64,000 bases of DNA, from positions 124,001 to 188,000 of the forward strand of contig NZ_JADMLG010000006.1 in NCBI RefSeq assembly GCF_015674855.1. Reading direction: 5' to 3'. The notes below the pieces were generated by a model. The model worked only from the letters and a program-made list of their open reading frames with translations. It was not told the origin of the DNA and did not search any database. The stretch is from Nocardia bovistercoris. Its GTDB lineage: Bacteria > Actinomycetota > Actinomycetes > Mycobacteriales > Mycobacteriaceae. Shown piece by piece: positions 1-8,539 of this stretch (the first letter of the stretch is position 1; each line of letters opens with the position of its first letter). Both the position numbers and the translations under genes were made by a program.

Positions 1-13
1 TCCTATCGATCGA

Positions 14-38
14 ATACCCGTCTCGGACGTGACGAATC
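14..38 (-). promoter_or_regulatory. Possible SigB/SigF-type promoter reading off the left edge
   Basis: On the minus strand GATT, a 15-base spacer and GGGTAT are seen. The -10 is a perfect match to the SigB/SigF -10 and the spacer equals that of the better sites near 53-55 kb; the -35 has one mismatch to GTTT/GGTT. Any target gene lies outside the window, so this is tentative. Confidence 0.3.
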
Positions 39-155
39 ACGATCTATGACCCGCGAACGACATTCGGCAAATAATTGGCACACCGGTGTTCTCGGATCGG
101 AGCAGGCCGAGTTCGCCCTACGCTCGACTCTCGAACGGCATACCCCGAACACGCC

Positions 156-186
156 GACGCCGGGCGGTCCATGACCGCCCGGCGTC
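156..186 (-). terminator. Hairpin terminator of the csbD-like gene
   Basis: A perfect 14-bp inverted repeat (156-169 with 173-186) encloses a 3-base loop and starts 15 bases past the csbD-like stop codon. There is no T-run, as is common for terminators in high-GC actinobacteria. Confidence 0.7.
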
Positions 187-200
187 ACAGCGAAATCGGG

Positions 201-443
201 TCAATTGTTCTGATGGGCACTCTGTCGCGCTTCGTCCACGTCGGCTTCGGCGCGAGCCTTCTCGGCCTCGGCTTCCTTGCCCGCGGCCTTGCGCTGGGAT
301 TCAGCCTTGTCCTGTTGCGCGCGACCTTCCTGCTCGAGGTCCTCGTGCCCGCTCAACGCGCCCGCAGCCTGCTTGATCTTGCCCTTGGCGTCTTCGACGA
401 CGCCCTCGACCCCTTCACGTACACCACCGGTGTGCTCGGGCAT
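201..443 (-). CDS. CsbD-like general stress protein
   Basis: An 80-residue, very hydrophilic protein with the CsbD-family core: repeated Lys/Glu/Ala-rich helices around VEGVVEDAKGKIKQAAGAL, then a charged Gln/Lys/Glu tail. Family members are small cytosolic stress proteins, under SigB control in Bacillus; their biochemical role is unknown. The ATG is preceded by a good AGGAGG ribosome site. A possible SigB/SigF-type promoter lies 43 bases upstream (486-511) and a strong hairpin follows the stop. The tail beyond residue 45 is almost pure charged helix and may be disordered. Confidence 0.85.
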   Translation of the reverse strand: MPEHTGGVREGVEGVVEDAKGKIKQAAGALSGHEDLEQEGRAQQDKAESQRKAAGKEAEAEKARAEADVDEARQSAHQNN

Positions 444-485
444 AACTACCTCCTGATGTCGGTATCGACAACTGACACAGGACGC

Positions 486-511
486 CTACCCGCGCATCAC
501 GCACCCAATCC
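486..511 (-). promoter_or_regulatory. Candidate SigB/SigF-type promoter of the csbD-like gene
   Basis: Minus-strand GGATT (507-511), 15-base spacer, GGGTAG (486-491). It fits the mycobacterial SigF pattern GGWWT-N-GGGTAY except for the last base, and csbD genes are classic SigB targets. The evidence is the pattern only. Confidence 0.4.
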
Positions 512-720
512 GAGCCGTCGACGTCATCACGAAACGGCACGAATGCGAGCCGGGTCACGTCCCGAACCGCCGCGGGTCGGTTATAGCGATTCCCTACAGA
601 TCACCGCGCGAAAGCACTCGAACGCGACATCCGGCGCGGTACGCTCACCGCCGGACCAGCACCACGCGATCGCCGACGACCGGAAGTCACCGCGGCCACA
701 GGACCGAAGGACGACCACCG

Positions 721-1524
721 ATGAGCACCCGACTCGACGCCGAATACCTCGATCCCACCCCCCTGCGCGTGCGGATCGACACCCACCGGCGGTATTCGGA
801 GAACGACCACCACCCCACCGAGGACGTCCTCGACGCCCTCGCGCTCACCGGCGCGGAAGCTCTGGCCGACATCGGCTGCGGTGACGCCCGATTCCTCGCC
901 GACCTCGTCGCCGCGGGCCACCGAGGACCCCTCGTCGGCGTCGATACCTCACCCGCCATGGTCGCGGCCGCGCGCACCGTGCCCGGCGTAGCGGGCGTGC
1001 TCGCCGACGCCGAACGAATGCCATTCGAGGACGGCACCTTCGACGCGCTCACCGCCCGCCACATGCTCTACCACGTGCCCGACCCGCAGGCCGCGCTCGG
1101 CGAATTCCGGCGCACCACCAAACCCGGCGGCGCCGTCGCGATCGTCGTCAACCACCCGCACACCTGCCCCCGCACCGCCGAACTCGTCGCCGCGCACGCG
1201 AGCTCCTACGGCGTGCGGCCCGATCATTCCTTCCGCGCTTCGGTCGATTCCGACACCCTGCCCGCGCTCATGGCCGAGGTCTTCGACTCCGTCGAAGTGC
1301 ACCGCAGCGACAACGCCCTCGTCTTCGAAAGCGCCGCACCGCTCATCCGCTTCGCCGAATCGCTGCTCGGTTTCCACGGGGTGCCCGCCGATCATCCGGA
1401 CCGTGCGGCGGTTCTGGAGGATCTGCGGACGGATGTGACCGAGTGGTTCGATGCGCATCCCGGCGCGGTGTGGCGGGATCCGAAGGGATACATCGTCGCC
1501 GTCGCGCGAACGGACAACGTCTAA
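721..1524 (+). CDS. Class I SAM-dependent methyltransferase
   Basis: A 267-residue Rossmann-fold methyltransferase. Motif I is LADIGCGDARFLADL around residues 45-60, followed by an acidic residue in GVDTSPAMV (motif II) and the ubiE/Methyltransf_11-type stretch FDALTARHMLYHVPDPQAAL. The substrate cannot be read from the sequence. The gene is alone on its strand, between the csbD-like gene and a convergent marR gene, and ends just before a hairpin. The ATG has a GAAGGA ribosome site. Confidence 0.85.
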   Translation: MSTRLDAEYLDPTPLRVRIDTHRRYSENDHHPTEDVLDALALTGAEALADIGCGDARFLADLVAAGHRGPLVGVDTSPAMVAAARTVPGVAGVLADAERMPFEDGTFDALTARHMLYHVPDPQAALGEFRRTTKPGGAVAIVVNHPHTCPRTAELVAAHASSYGVRPDHSFRASVDSDTLPALMAEVFDSVEVHRSDNALVFESAAPLIRFAESLLGFHGVPADHPDRAAVLEDLRTDVTEWFDAHPGAVWRDPKGYIVAVARTDNV

Positions 1525-1549
1525 CGCCTCGCCCCGAGTGGGTTGCCGC

Positions 1550-1571
1550 TCGGCCTCCACACCGAGGCCGA
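1550..1571. terminator. Bidirectional hairpin between convergent genes
   Basis: Perfect 8-bp stem TCGGCCTC/GAGGCCGA with a 6-base loop, 25 bases after the methyltransferase stop and before the end of the convergent marR gene. Confidence 0.55.
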
Positions 1572-1672
1572 CGAAGAACGCTGTCCGAACCCGCGGGCGT
1601 CGGATCGGCGTAACCGACACCGGCGCTGTGGAACTCGGCGAAGACCGGGGCGGTCCTCGGCCGGCTCCGATG

Positions 1673-2170
1673 TCATCGGACCGACTTGAAGTCGGGGTGG
1701 ATCCCGGGCGCCAGTTCCTGGTCCTCGGCTATCCGCCTGAGCAAGGCGGTGAGCTGGCGTCGTTCGTCGGCGCTCAGCGCGCGGCAGAGTTCGTCTTCGT
1801 TCCCACGGGCGGCGGCACTCAGGTCGCCGAGTAGGGCGCGACCGGCGGGGGTCAGGTGAAGTGCGTGCAGTCGGCGGTCGTCGGGGTTGCGGCGGCGTTC
1901 GATGAGTCCGCGCTGTTCGAGGGTGTCGGCGAAAGGAACGAATCGGCTGGGGGGCATGCCGAGGGCGTCGGCGAGTTCGCGCTGACTGCGTCCCGGTCGC
2001 GCGGCCAACATGCGGAGCAGACCCGCTTGCGGGGGTGTGAGATCCAACGCGGCTATGCCCCGGGCGAAGTGCGCGGCGGCGTGCGCGCCGACTTGGGCCA
2101 GAAGGAATCCGGCGCCGTCGGGCCTGCTATGCGCGTCGGGTTCGGGGTGGTCGTCGTCGGTGCCGTTCAT
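1673..2170 (-). CDS. MarR-family transcriptional regulator
   Basis: A 165-residue winged-helix MarR regulator: the segment LTPPQAGLLRMLAARPGRSQRELADALGMPPSRFVPFADTL is the helix-turn-helix, followed by the wing RRRNPDDRRLHALHLTPAGRALL. The start was set at the ATG giving MNGTDDDHPEPD, because residues encoded further upstream do not fit the family. It is divergent from the membrane-protein gene at 2276, so it probably represses itself and that gene from the 105-base gap. Such regulators usually answer phenolic or lipophilic ligands; the ligand here is unknown. Confidence 0.88.
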   Translation of the reverse strand: MNGTDDDHPEPDAHSRPDGAGFLLAQVGAHAAAHFARGIAALDLTPPQAGLLRMLAARPGRSQRELADALGMPPSRFVPFADTLEQRGLIERRRNPDDRRLHALHLTPAGRALLGDLSAAARGNEDELCRALSADERRQLTALLRRIAEDQELAPGIHPDFKSVR

Positions 2171-2210
2171 CTCCACGTGGACATCGTACCCACAAGATAA
2201 TCGTATACAG

Positions 2211-2240
2211 TTGACAATCATTATGGATCGGATTCATTAT
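2211..2240 (+). promoter_or_regulatory. Candidate housekeeping promoter for the 2276 operon
   Basis: Perfect -35 TTGACA (2211-2216), 18-base spacer, -10-like CATTAT (2235-2240). The region is distinctly AT-rich (2195-2250) compared with its surroundings and sits between the marR gene and its presumed target; ATAAT...ATTAT (2197-2224) may form a weak MarR half-site pair. Confidence 0.45.
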
Positions 2241-2275
2241 TTGCGGGTAATCATCTCATCTTCGAAGGAATTCGC

Positions 2276-2935
2276 ATGAGCGAGCACGCGATCACCGCCC
2301 GCACCGCCGTACCACTGCTGGCCTCGACCCTGGCCTTCACCGTCTTCTCCATCGCCTACGTGGCGCTCAATGCCGGGATGCCGCATCCCGACGCCGCACC
2401 CGCCGAGGTACTCGCCTACGGCCTCGCGCATCCGGGCCTGCTCGAGGCCGGTTCGGCCCTGATGCTGCTGGCTGCTGCGCCACTGGCCGTGACCGGAGCG
2501 CTGGCCTACATTCCGTTGCGCGAGCGACTCGGACGCGTGCCCGCGATCGCGCCCGCGGGTGGCCTGCTCGCCGCGGGCGCGCTGACATCGAGTGCCGTAT
2601 TCGGCTGGGTGAGTGCGCAATTCGATACCGATACCGCCCCGTCGGTCGCCCGCGTCATCGCCGACCTCGGATTCGCCTTCGGAGGACCGGCCTACGCGAC
2701 GGCCTTCGGGTTGTTGGTCGCGGGCATCGCGATTCCGGCGTTGCTCGGTCGACTGCTGCCGCGCTGGCTGGCCGCGCTCGGCCTGGTCATCGCGGTAGCG
2801 GGCGCGGTGGCCGCGATCGGGCTCGCGGTGCCGGGGGCACAGGTGCTGATCCCGGTGGTCCGGTTCGGTGGACTGCTGTGGCTCGTCGGCTCGGTCATCG
2901 TTCTGACTCGACGAACCTCGACAACGACCCGCTGA
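2276..2935 (+). CDS. Multi-pass membrane protein (unknown, DUF4386-like layout)
   Basis: A 219-residue integral membrane protein with about six hydrophobic helices (roughly residues 10-32, 47-75, 90-112, 132-158, 163-185, 193-212) and almost no soluble part. Spacing and composition resemble DUF4386-type actinobacterial membrane proteins, but no diagnostic motif was recognised. GAAGGA precedes the ATG. It is divergent from marR and followed after 26 bases by an SDR gene, so the two are probably co-transcribed under MarR control. Confidence 0.7.
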   Translation: MSEHAITARTAVPLLASTLAFTVFSIAYVALNAGMPHPDAAPAEVLAYGLAHPGLLEAGSALMLLAAAPLAVTGALAYIPLRERLGRVPAIAPAGGLLAAGALTSSAVFGWVSAQFDTDTAPSVARVIADLGFAFGGPAYATAFGLLVAGIAIPALLGRLLPRWLAALGLVIAVAGAVAAIGLAVPGAQVLIPVVRFGGLLWLVGSVIVLTRRTSTTTR

Positions 2936-2961
2936 AATCCGAACCCGGAAAGAGGACCCTC

Positions 2962-3726
2962 GTGTTCGGAACGTATTCGGATCTTCCCGGCAAGGTCGCT
3001 GTCGTCACCGGCGGTTCGCGGGGCATCGGCGCCCGGACCGCGCAAGGGCTCGCGGCACAGGGCGTGCGGGTGTGCGTGGTCGGGCGCGATGAGAACGCAC
3101 TCGACGCTGTGGTCACCGAAATCGGGGAGGCGGGCGGTAGCGCGTTCGCGGCGGTCGCCGACACCACCTCGGCCGAAGATCTCGCCGCGGTCGCGGCCGT
3201 CGTCGACGACCGGTACGGCCCGGTGGATGTGCTCGCGGCGTTCGCGGGTGGGCAGGGCGCGCCGATATCGTCCACCGCGCTGAGCGAACAGCGCTGGCGG
3301 GAAGTGCTCGACTCCGACTTGACCTCGGCCTTCCTGACGATCCGCACCTTCCTGCCCGGCATGGTCGAGCGCGGGTCCGGCAGCATCATCACCATGTCCT
3401 CGGCCGCCGGACGGCAACCCAGCCGCGCCAACCTCGCCTACGGTGTCGCCAAGGCCGGAGTGGTCATGCTGACCCGGCACCTGGCCACCGAGATCGGCCC
3501 GCACGGTGTCCGGGTCAACGCCATCGCGCCCAGTTCGACCAGTACCGAAAAGGTCGTGGCGAACATGCCCGCCGAGGTCAGAACCCAGATCGAGGCGTCA
3601 CATCCGCTGCGGCGTCTCGGCACCACCACCGACGTCGCCGAGACCGCCGTGTTCCTGGCCTCGGCGGCCTCGTCCTATCTGACCGGCCTGGTCATCGACG
3701 TCGCGGGTGGACGCGTGACGAATTGA
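2962..3726 (+). CDS. Short-chain dehydrogenase/reductase (SDR)
   Basis: A 254-residue classical SDR. The cofactor loop is TGGSRGIG (near residue 14), the structural motif is AFAGG in place of NNAG, the catalytic tetrad includes Ser in ITMSSAAG and the YGVAK motif, and the end ITGLVIDVAGG-like segment is typical. The GTG at 2962 was chosen because AGAGGA lies 7 bases upstream; an earlier frame start would overlap the upstream gene by 58 bases. Substrate unknown. It is the second gene of the presumed MarR-controlled operon. Confidence 0.88.
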   Translation: MFGTYSDLPGKVAVVTGGSRGIGARTAQGLAAQGVRVCVVGRDENALDAVVTEIGEAGGSAFAAVADTTSAEDLAAVAAVVDDRYGPVDVLAAFAGGQGAPISSTALSEQRWREVLDSDLTSAFLTIRTFLPGMVERGSGSIITMSSAAGRQPSRANLAYGVAKAGVVMLTRHLATEIGPHGVRVNAIAPSSTSTEKVVANMPAEVRTQIEASHPLRRLGTTTDVAETAVFLASAASSYLTGLVIDVAGGRVTN

Positions 3727-4116
3727 CGGTCCACAGCGGACGGTGTCGGCGGGAAAATACCCAGCGAAAGACCATGTGGTCACTCCCGCCGACACCCGCT
3801 GACCTCATGCGCGGCCCGAACGTCGTCGCCCCGCGGCCGGATAGCCTCCGGTCGTCGAAGCTTGTTTTTGCTTTGATTTGTTGGAGGTAGAGTATATAGC
3901 TAGATGCGCATATCTACGTATCGACATTTTTAGAACCACTCAGCTGTGCGTCACCCGACGCGCTGGGTGGTTACCGCCCGAAGGTCACCACTCGATCAGG
4001 CGGCGATCCGACCAGGGCGTGCTGCGCTCCCACTGCCGTATCCATTTGCGAACGGTCCCCACTCCCCCACCGTCACCTGCCAACGAATCTCGCACCGGCA
4101 GGCGGCTCCCCCGCGG
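3727..4116. other. Gene-free interval with compound hairpin
   Basis: Positions 3742-3754 pair perfectly with 3784-3796 (13 bp, GGTGTCGGCGGGA arm), and inside the loop GACCA/TGGTC (3770-3781) can form a second small stem. This probably ends transcription of the SDR operon. Beyond it, 3857-3930 is AT-rich (stretches like TTTTTGCTTTGATTTG and AGTATATAGCTAGA) with no convincing gene; it may be an Lsr2-bound or promoter-like tract. Confidence 0.55.
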
Positions 4117-4476
4117 TCAGGTCCAGAGCACCGCGACGAGTACGTTCACGATCGCGGCCCCGCCCGCCGCATGCGTCATCCACGGAATATCCTTGCCCCG
4201 CTTGGCATCCGCGCGCCCCATCTCCGCGAAAGCCGCCACGAGCACCGCGATGACCAACTTCACCGCCAGCTTCGCGTTGTCGGGATCCTTCCCGAGGGAA
4301 TCGATGGCCGAGGCCATACCCGCCAACACCAACCCACTGATGATCTGGGCCCGCGCACCCCACACCATCAACTCCGATACCTTCGGCTGCCCGGCCACGT
4401 ATCCACCGACCACCGCCGCCATACCGAGTAGATGGGTGACGACAACCAGGTTGTAGAGAAACTCGGACACACTCAT
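4117..4476 (-). CDS. Small four-helix membrane protein
   Basis: A 119-residue integral membrane protein with about four hydrophobic segments (residues 5-28, 38-56, 68-88, 99-118). The start giving MSVSEFLYNLVVVTHLLGM was chosen because upstream codons are not membrane-like. Similar short proteins are widespread in mycobacteria and nocardiae without known function. A His in the first helix and a Lys/Arg-rich loop GRADAKRGKDIPW before the last helix are the only polar landmarks. Stands alone. Confidence 0.75.
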   Translation of the reverse strand: MSVSEFLYNLVVVTHLLGMAAVVGGYVAGQPKVSELMVWGARAQIISGLVLAGMASAIDSLGKDPDNAKLAVKLVIAVLVAAFAEMGRADAKRGKDIPWMTHAAGGAAIVNVLVAVLWT

Positions 4477-5086
4477 GTTGCTTGCTCCCTGCGATAGCGG
4501 TGACAGTAGGCGGTCCCGGTCTTCCGAAATTATCGTGGTCGACAGGAATCGACGCACCGTGCAGCATCCCCCATGGCAGGCCGATATCGGGAACCGGACT
4601 CGGACCGGATCCGATCGAGCGTCCGCCGCGCCGTCGCACGCTCGTTCGCTCCGGTATCGGGATGATCGATCAGCGTCCGGACCCGGGCGGGACGCATTCC
4701 TACGCCGCTTCCCATATGGACATCCCCTTCCGAGTTCGGACCGCCGCACCGACCGTTCGCCGCGCCGAGACTACTACCGCTCGGTAATCGCCCACTCACG
4801 TGGTCACGACCGTGCCGACGTGAAACCCCATCCGGGCCAGTGGAATCCGGTGACCTCCCGCTGACCGGCGCGTGATCGCCGGAACATTCCGAGCGAGGCG
4901 AACACGGGAGCGTGTTTCCGATCGGGAGTCGGGCCAATCGAGGTCCGTGTGCCAGGAATGCATCGATGGGCCGGAGTGGCCTCGAATGGGGTGGTCGAGT
5001 CGAATGGTGTTACCACTCGAGTGCCGAGAATATGAACTACCGGACAGAATGAACCGGACAGGTTGTTAGCCTGGGGAATTGGGTGC
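4477..5086. other. Long intergenic region upstream of lsr2
   Basis: No convincing coding frame is present in about 610 bases. It holds a CACTCGAGTG palindrome (5014-5023) and two direct repeats of ACCGGACAG (5039-5047, 5053-5061) just before the lsr2 promoter, which could be regulator sites. The remainder shows nothing recognisable. Confidence 0.4.
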
Positions 5087-5092
5087 TAGCCT
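5087..5092 (+). promoter_or_regulatory. Candidate -10 of lsr2, implying a leaderless mRNA
   Basis: TAGCCT lies 6 bases upstream of the lsr2 ATG, the distance expected between a -10 box and the start point, and no ribosome site is visible. TAGCCTG also occurs 20 bases upstream (5067-5073). Transcription starting at or next to the ATG would give a leaderless message, common in actinobacteria. This is inference from spacing. Confidence 0.4.
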
Positions 5093-5098
5093 GCGCGC

Positions 5099-5671
5099 AT
5101 GGCCAAGACTACCGTGGTCGTCACCAAAGACGACTGGACGGGCGAGATTGTCGATACCACCGATATCGCCCCGAAACAAATCACCAGCTTCACATTCAAC
5201 GGGCGCGAATACTGTCTGGATCTCTCGGCAGCCAGCGCCGAGGAACTCCAGGCCACACTGGCGCCCTGGATCGAAAAAGCGTCACAGGTCAACGTCGTCG
5301 GTCGTCGCACCCGGCAGACCAAGCCCGCCGCCGAAACGGCGACGGTCGAGACCACCGCCGAGGACCGCGCCGCGATTCGGGAATGGGCGCGGGACAACGG
5401 ATTCGACGTCGGCCCCCGCGGCCGGATTCCGGACGCCGTCATCCGGGCATATCACGAGAGCCCCGACGAGGACGAGGACGAGGCGTTCGAGGACGAGGTG
5501 GCGACGAGCGAGGCGGACGTCGAGGTGTCCGGCGTCGACGATGCCAAGCCCACCGCCGCCGAGCGCGCCGCCATTCGCCAGTGGGCGCAGGAGCAAGGGC
5601 TGGAAGTGAAGAGCCGCGGACCGCTGTCGCCGGATCTCATCCGCGACTACCGCGAAACGCACGCCGCCTGA
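5099..5671 (+). CDS. lsr2: Lsr2 nucleoid protein with a duplicated DNA-binding domain
   Basis: An H-NS-like xenogeneic silencer that coats AT-rich DNA. It is 190 residues against about 110 for usual Lsr2. Residues 1-62 are the dimerisation domain (MAKTTVVV...DLSAASAEELQ...LAPWI). Residues 88-119 are a standard C-terminal domain with AIREWARDN and the minor-groove RGR loop at 107-109. A strongly acidic linker (122-148, with the run DEDEDEAFEDE) leads to a second copy of the domain (152-184, AIRQWAQEQ) whose loop reads RGP (173-175) rather than RGR. So one copy looks DNA-competent and the other altered. Probably leaderless; followed by two strong hairpins. Confidence 0.93.
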   Translation: MAKTTVVVTKDDWTGEIVDTTDIAPKQITSFTFNGREYCLDLSAASAEELQATLAPWIEKASQVNVVGRRTRQTKPAAETATVETTAEDRAAIREWARDNGFDVGPRGRIPDAVIRAYHESPDEDEDEAFEDEVATSEADVEVSGVDDAKPTAAERAAIRQWAQEQGLEVKSRGPLSPDLIRDYRETHAA

Positions 5672-5705
5672 ATCCCGAAGGGTGGGCGGGCGGGGTCGAA
5701 AGAAA

Positions 5706-5743
5706 TCTCCGCCACCGTGTCTGTGAATTCACGGTGGCGGAGA
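5706..5743. terminator. Hairpin terminator after lsr2
   Basis: Perfect 14-bp stem (5706-5719 with 5730-5743) and a 10-base loop, 35 bases after the lsr2 stop. Confidence 0.75.
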
Positions 5744-5765
5744 CGTAGTCGAGCGCCGTGCGGCG

Positions 5766-5801
5766 GGCGAGGTCGATCGGAATGCGGTGATCGACCTCGC
5801 C
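5766..5801. terminator. Second hairpin between lsr2 and the convergent gene
   Basis: Perfect 13-bp stem (5766-5778 with 5789-5801) with a 10-base loop, placed 50 bases past the stop of the minus-strand secreted-protein gene, which it probably terminates. Confidence 0.7.
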
Positions 5802-5851
5802 GCTCGAGCGAGTATTCGCTGCACGCGGCGAGGTCGGCGGTGCGAATCAGC

Positions 5852-7084
5852 TCACTTCGCGCACATGGATTGAATGACGCCCTTCACAATCGGCATGCCG
5901 TAGGTGACGGGCGCGAACATCAGGGTCTGCGCGATCGAGAGCGGGGCGTCCACACCGACGAATTCGGCGACACCCGCACCGGCGGAGAGCAACATATTCG
6001 CCGCGTCGAGGGTGAAGGTCGCCAGTTCCATGGCGTCGGCGACCGGCATCTCGGCCAGCGGCACGGTGCCCGCGCCCGCGGTCTGGTGAATTCCGAATCC
6101 GAGGCTGCTCGCGAAGGCGAGCGGGCCGTAGCCGATCAGATCGGCCGGGCCGCCCGAATCCTGGGTGCGACGGGCCATCACCCGATTCTCCCGCAGGAAG
6201 CTCTGCATGGAATCGGCGCTCGCCCGCAGGGCGACACGATTGATCGGCAATTCGGGGCGATCGAGGAAATCGGTGGTGCGTTGCAGCAGGTTGCCGGTGG
6301 TCAAATTCGCGACCGGCGTGCACGAGCCGTACCCGCGCACCACATTCGACGCCAGCTGACGAATCGCGGCGGGCACCTCGACCGGTTCCACGGTGACCTG
6401 ATCCACCTCGAGCGGGCGGTAGGCGTTCGGTGACGCGCACCGGTCGACGAGGTTGCCCTGCACGGTGCGCGCGAGCGCTTTGACGCCGGTGAACAATTCG
6501 CTCACCACCGGTTTCAGCACGAATCCGACCATCGGCACCATACTGGCCGCGAGTTGGGCCGGAATCTTCACGACGCCGGTGGCGAGGACGAGAACCTCGA
6601 TGACGTCGTTGACCGTCAGGCGGGAGATCGACATCGTCTGGTCGATGCGGCCGGTGTGCACGGCGTCGAGTCCGTTCACCAGGTATGTGACGATCGGGTC
6701 GTCCAGGGACGCGGTGTTCTCGTTGACGGTGCCCGGGTCGACCGGCAATGCGTCTCGATGCACGCGCATCGTCGACATCGAGACCCGGAATCGGTCGACC
6801 TGGCCGTCGTAATCTGTGACGCGGTCGGCGGGGACGATGGCGCGGATCGCGGTGGCGGCGGCCGTCGCGACGTCGTCGAAGGTGGGGGCGGCGCCGACGC
6901 ACAGACCCGCGGCGTCGGTGATCGGCGCGTCGGCCAGCGGCACCTCCTCGGTCGGCGCCGCGCCCGCCGGAGCGACCCCGTCCTCGATCGGCGCCGCGCC
7001 CGCGGGAGCGATCCCGGTCACGGTGAGGACACCGGACAGGGTGATCGCGCTCACGAGCGCGGCGAGGGCGTGCGGGATCCGCAT
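5852..7084 (-). CDS. Secreted protein of unknown function
   Basis: A 410-residue exported protein. The N-terminus (MRIPHALAALVSAITLSG, then ...IAPAGAAP) is a typical signal peptide with cleavage near AGA-AP. The early mature part repeats APAGAAP/APTEEV-like segments, followed by a mostly helical body. Four Cys (in GLCVG, DRCAS, GSCTP and the final SMCAK) could form two disulphides. No enzyme motif was recognised. The ATG at 7084 was picked because it starts the signal peptide. Monocistronic and convergent with lsr2. Confidence 0.75.
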   Translation of the reverse strand: MRIPHALAALVSAITLSGVLTVTGIAPAGAAPIEDGVAPAGAAPTEEVPLADAPITDAAGLCVGAAPTFDDVATAAATAIRAIVPADRVTDYDGQVDRFRVSMSTMRVHRDALPVDPGTVNENTASLDDPIVTYLVNGLDAVHTGRIDQTMSISRLTVNDVIEVLVLATGVVKIPAQLAASMVPMVGFVLKPVVSELFTGVKALARTVQGNLVDRCASPNAYRPLEVDQVTVEPVEVPAAIRQLASNVVRGYGSCTPVANLTTGNLLQRTTDFLDRPELPINRVALRASADSMQSFLRENRVMARRTQDSGGPADLIGYGPLAFASSLGFGIHQTAGAGTVPLAEMPVADAMELATFTLDAANMLLSAGAGVAEFVGVDAPLSIAQTLMFAPVTYGMPIVKGVIQSMCAK

Positions 7085-7511
7085 GACGGGCCTCCGAATT
7101 CGGGTCACGGAGCGATCCGCGACGTCAGTGCCACCGGATCGTCTTCGAGTCGGCCACCGCGGGCTCGTCGGATACCGGCGTTGGCGCGAGCGATCCATCG
7201 GGTCGACTGGTTCAGCTGTGCTGCAACACTTGTCACAGCCACGAGCGCAGAATACCCACGGCGGACACCGGTGCGGTATCGCGCGGCGTGATCTTTGCAC
7301 AGAGCACACTCGGGCCGCCGATCCATTGTCGAGCAGCACAATTCGGCACGCCGACGCCACCGGTCGTGACGACCGGATCGGGCGTGATCCACCATCCGTG
7401 ACATCGCCACGACCGACAAAGGGCGCAGAGACGGCTCTTCGACGGACATCGCGATCCGGCGCGGGTGTGTTACGTCTCACCGAACGCGCAGATCACACGG
7501 GAGCGCGCTCC
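7085..7511. other. Gene-free interval
   Basis: About 430 bases upstream of the secreted-protein gene. Open frames exist on both strands but none shows family resemblance, a ribosome site and GC-rich third positions together. It should contain the promoter of the gene starting at 7084; no clear motif was seen. Confidence 0.3.
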
Positions 7512-8468
7512 TCATTCCGTGCGATTCGCGCCGCGGAACAAGGCCCGGTGCGCGGCGGGACTGGTGCCGAGTTGACGCTGGAAGTGGTGACGCAGGCTCA
7601 CCGCGGTGTGGAAACCCGCGTCGACGGCGATCCGCTCGACGGTGTCGTCGGTGGATTCGAGCAACAGGCGGGCGCGGTCGGTGCGTTGCCGCAGCAGCCA
7701 GCGCTGTGGGCTGTCGCCGGTGCGCTCGCGGAAGCGCCGGGTGAAGGTCCGTCGTGACATCGATGCGATCCTCGACCAGCTGTCCAGGTCGATGGCGGCG
7801 CCGAGATCGGTTCTGGCCCATACCATCGCGCGTTCGATCGGGTCCTGATCGGCGATCTCGGGCACGGCGACGGGGATGTACTGGGCCTGGGAGCCGCTGC
7901 GGTGCGGCGCGGTCACCAGTTCGCGGGCCAGCTCGGTGGCCTCTCGACTGCCGAGGTCGACCCGGACCAGATGCAGACAGCAGTCGAGCGCGGCGGCGAC
8001 CCCCGCCGAGGTGATCACATCGCCCAGATCCGACCACAGGGTGTCGGCGCGCACCCGCACATCGGGATAGGCCGAGGCCAAAGCCTCGGCGCAGCGCCAG
8101 TGCGTGGTGATCTCACGTCCGTCGACCAATCCGGTGGCGGCGATCGCCCACGCGCCCAGGCAGAGTCCGACGATTCTGGCCCCGCGCGCGTGTGCCGCGA
8201 TCAGGGCCGCGCACAGCTCGGGCGAAGGGTCGTGACCGGGCAGCCAGCTCGGGATCACCACGGTCTCGGCCGTCTCGAACGCTTCGAGACCGTGCTCGAC
8301 CGCGATGTCGAACCCCGCCGAGGTGGTCAGGGTGGCGGGCCGCTCGGCGCACACCGTCACCCGATACGGCGACGCGGTTCCCGTTCCGGTGCGGCCGAAC
8401 ACCAGGGTCGGCACCGACAGGTGGAACGGACTCACTCCGTCGTAGGCCAGAACCGCCACCGTGCGCAT
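7512..8468 (-). CDS. GlxA-type AraC-family regulator (DJ-1/PfpI plus HTH)
   Basis: A 318-residue regulator. Residues 1-170 are a DJ-1/PfpI-like sensor domain, with GARIVGLCLGAWAIAATGL as the nucleophile-elbow-like stretch that keeps a Cys. Residues 215-315 are the AraC double helix-turn-helix (SMSRRTFTRRFRERTGDSPQRWLLRQR and VERIAVDAGFHTAVSLRHHFQRQLGTSPAAHR). Such proteins often act as activators of neighbouring catabolic genes. It is divergent from the MBL-fold hydrolase gene with only 71 bases between, making that gene the likely target. Confidence 0.9.
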   Translation of the reverse strand: MRTVAVLAYDGVSPFHLSVPTLVFGRTGTGTASPYRVTVCAERPATLTTSAGFDIAVEHGLEAFETAETVVIPSWLPGHDPSPELCAALIAAHARGARIVGLCLGAWAIAATGLVDGREITTHWRCAEALASAYPDVRVRADTLWSDLGDVITSAGVAAALDCCLHLVRVDLGSREATELARELVTAPHRSGSQAQYIPVAVPEIADQDPIERAMVWARTDLGAAIDLDSWSRIASMSRRTFTRRFRERTGDSPQRWLLRQRTDRARLLLESTDDTVERIAVDAGFHTAVSLRHHFQRQLGTSPAAHRALFRGANRTE

Positions 8469-8539
8469 GGCCCGATCTTAGCGATAAGCGACCCTCGGGC
8501 CGCTGTCGCCCGCGGTGACCGGCGAGCACGATCGCAGAC

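Noticed and set aside
4530..4937. Coding frames in the region upstream of lsr2
   Set aside because: Arg/Ser/Pro-rich products without homology-like motifs, overlapping on both strands.
7105..7449. Minus-strand frame with a CxxC-like ECALC segment
   Set aside because: Arg-rich composition typical of an out-of-frame reading of GC-rich DNA and no conserved motif.
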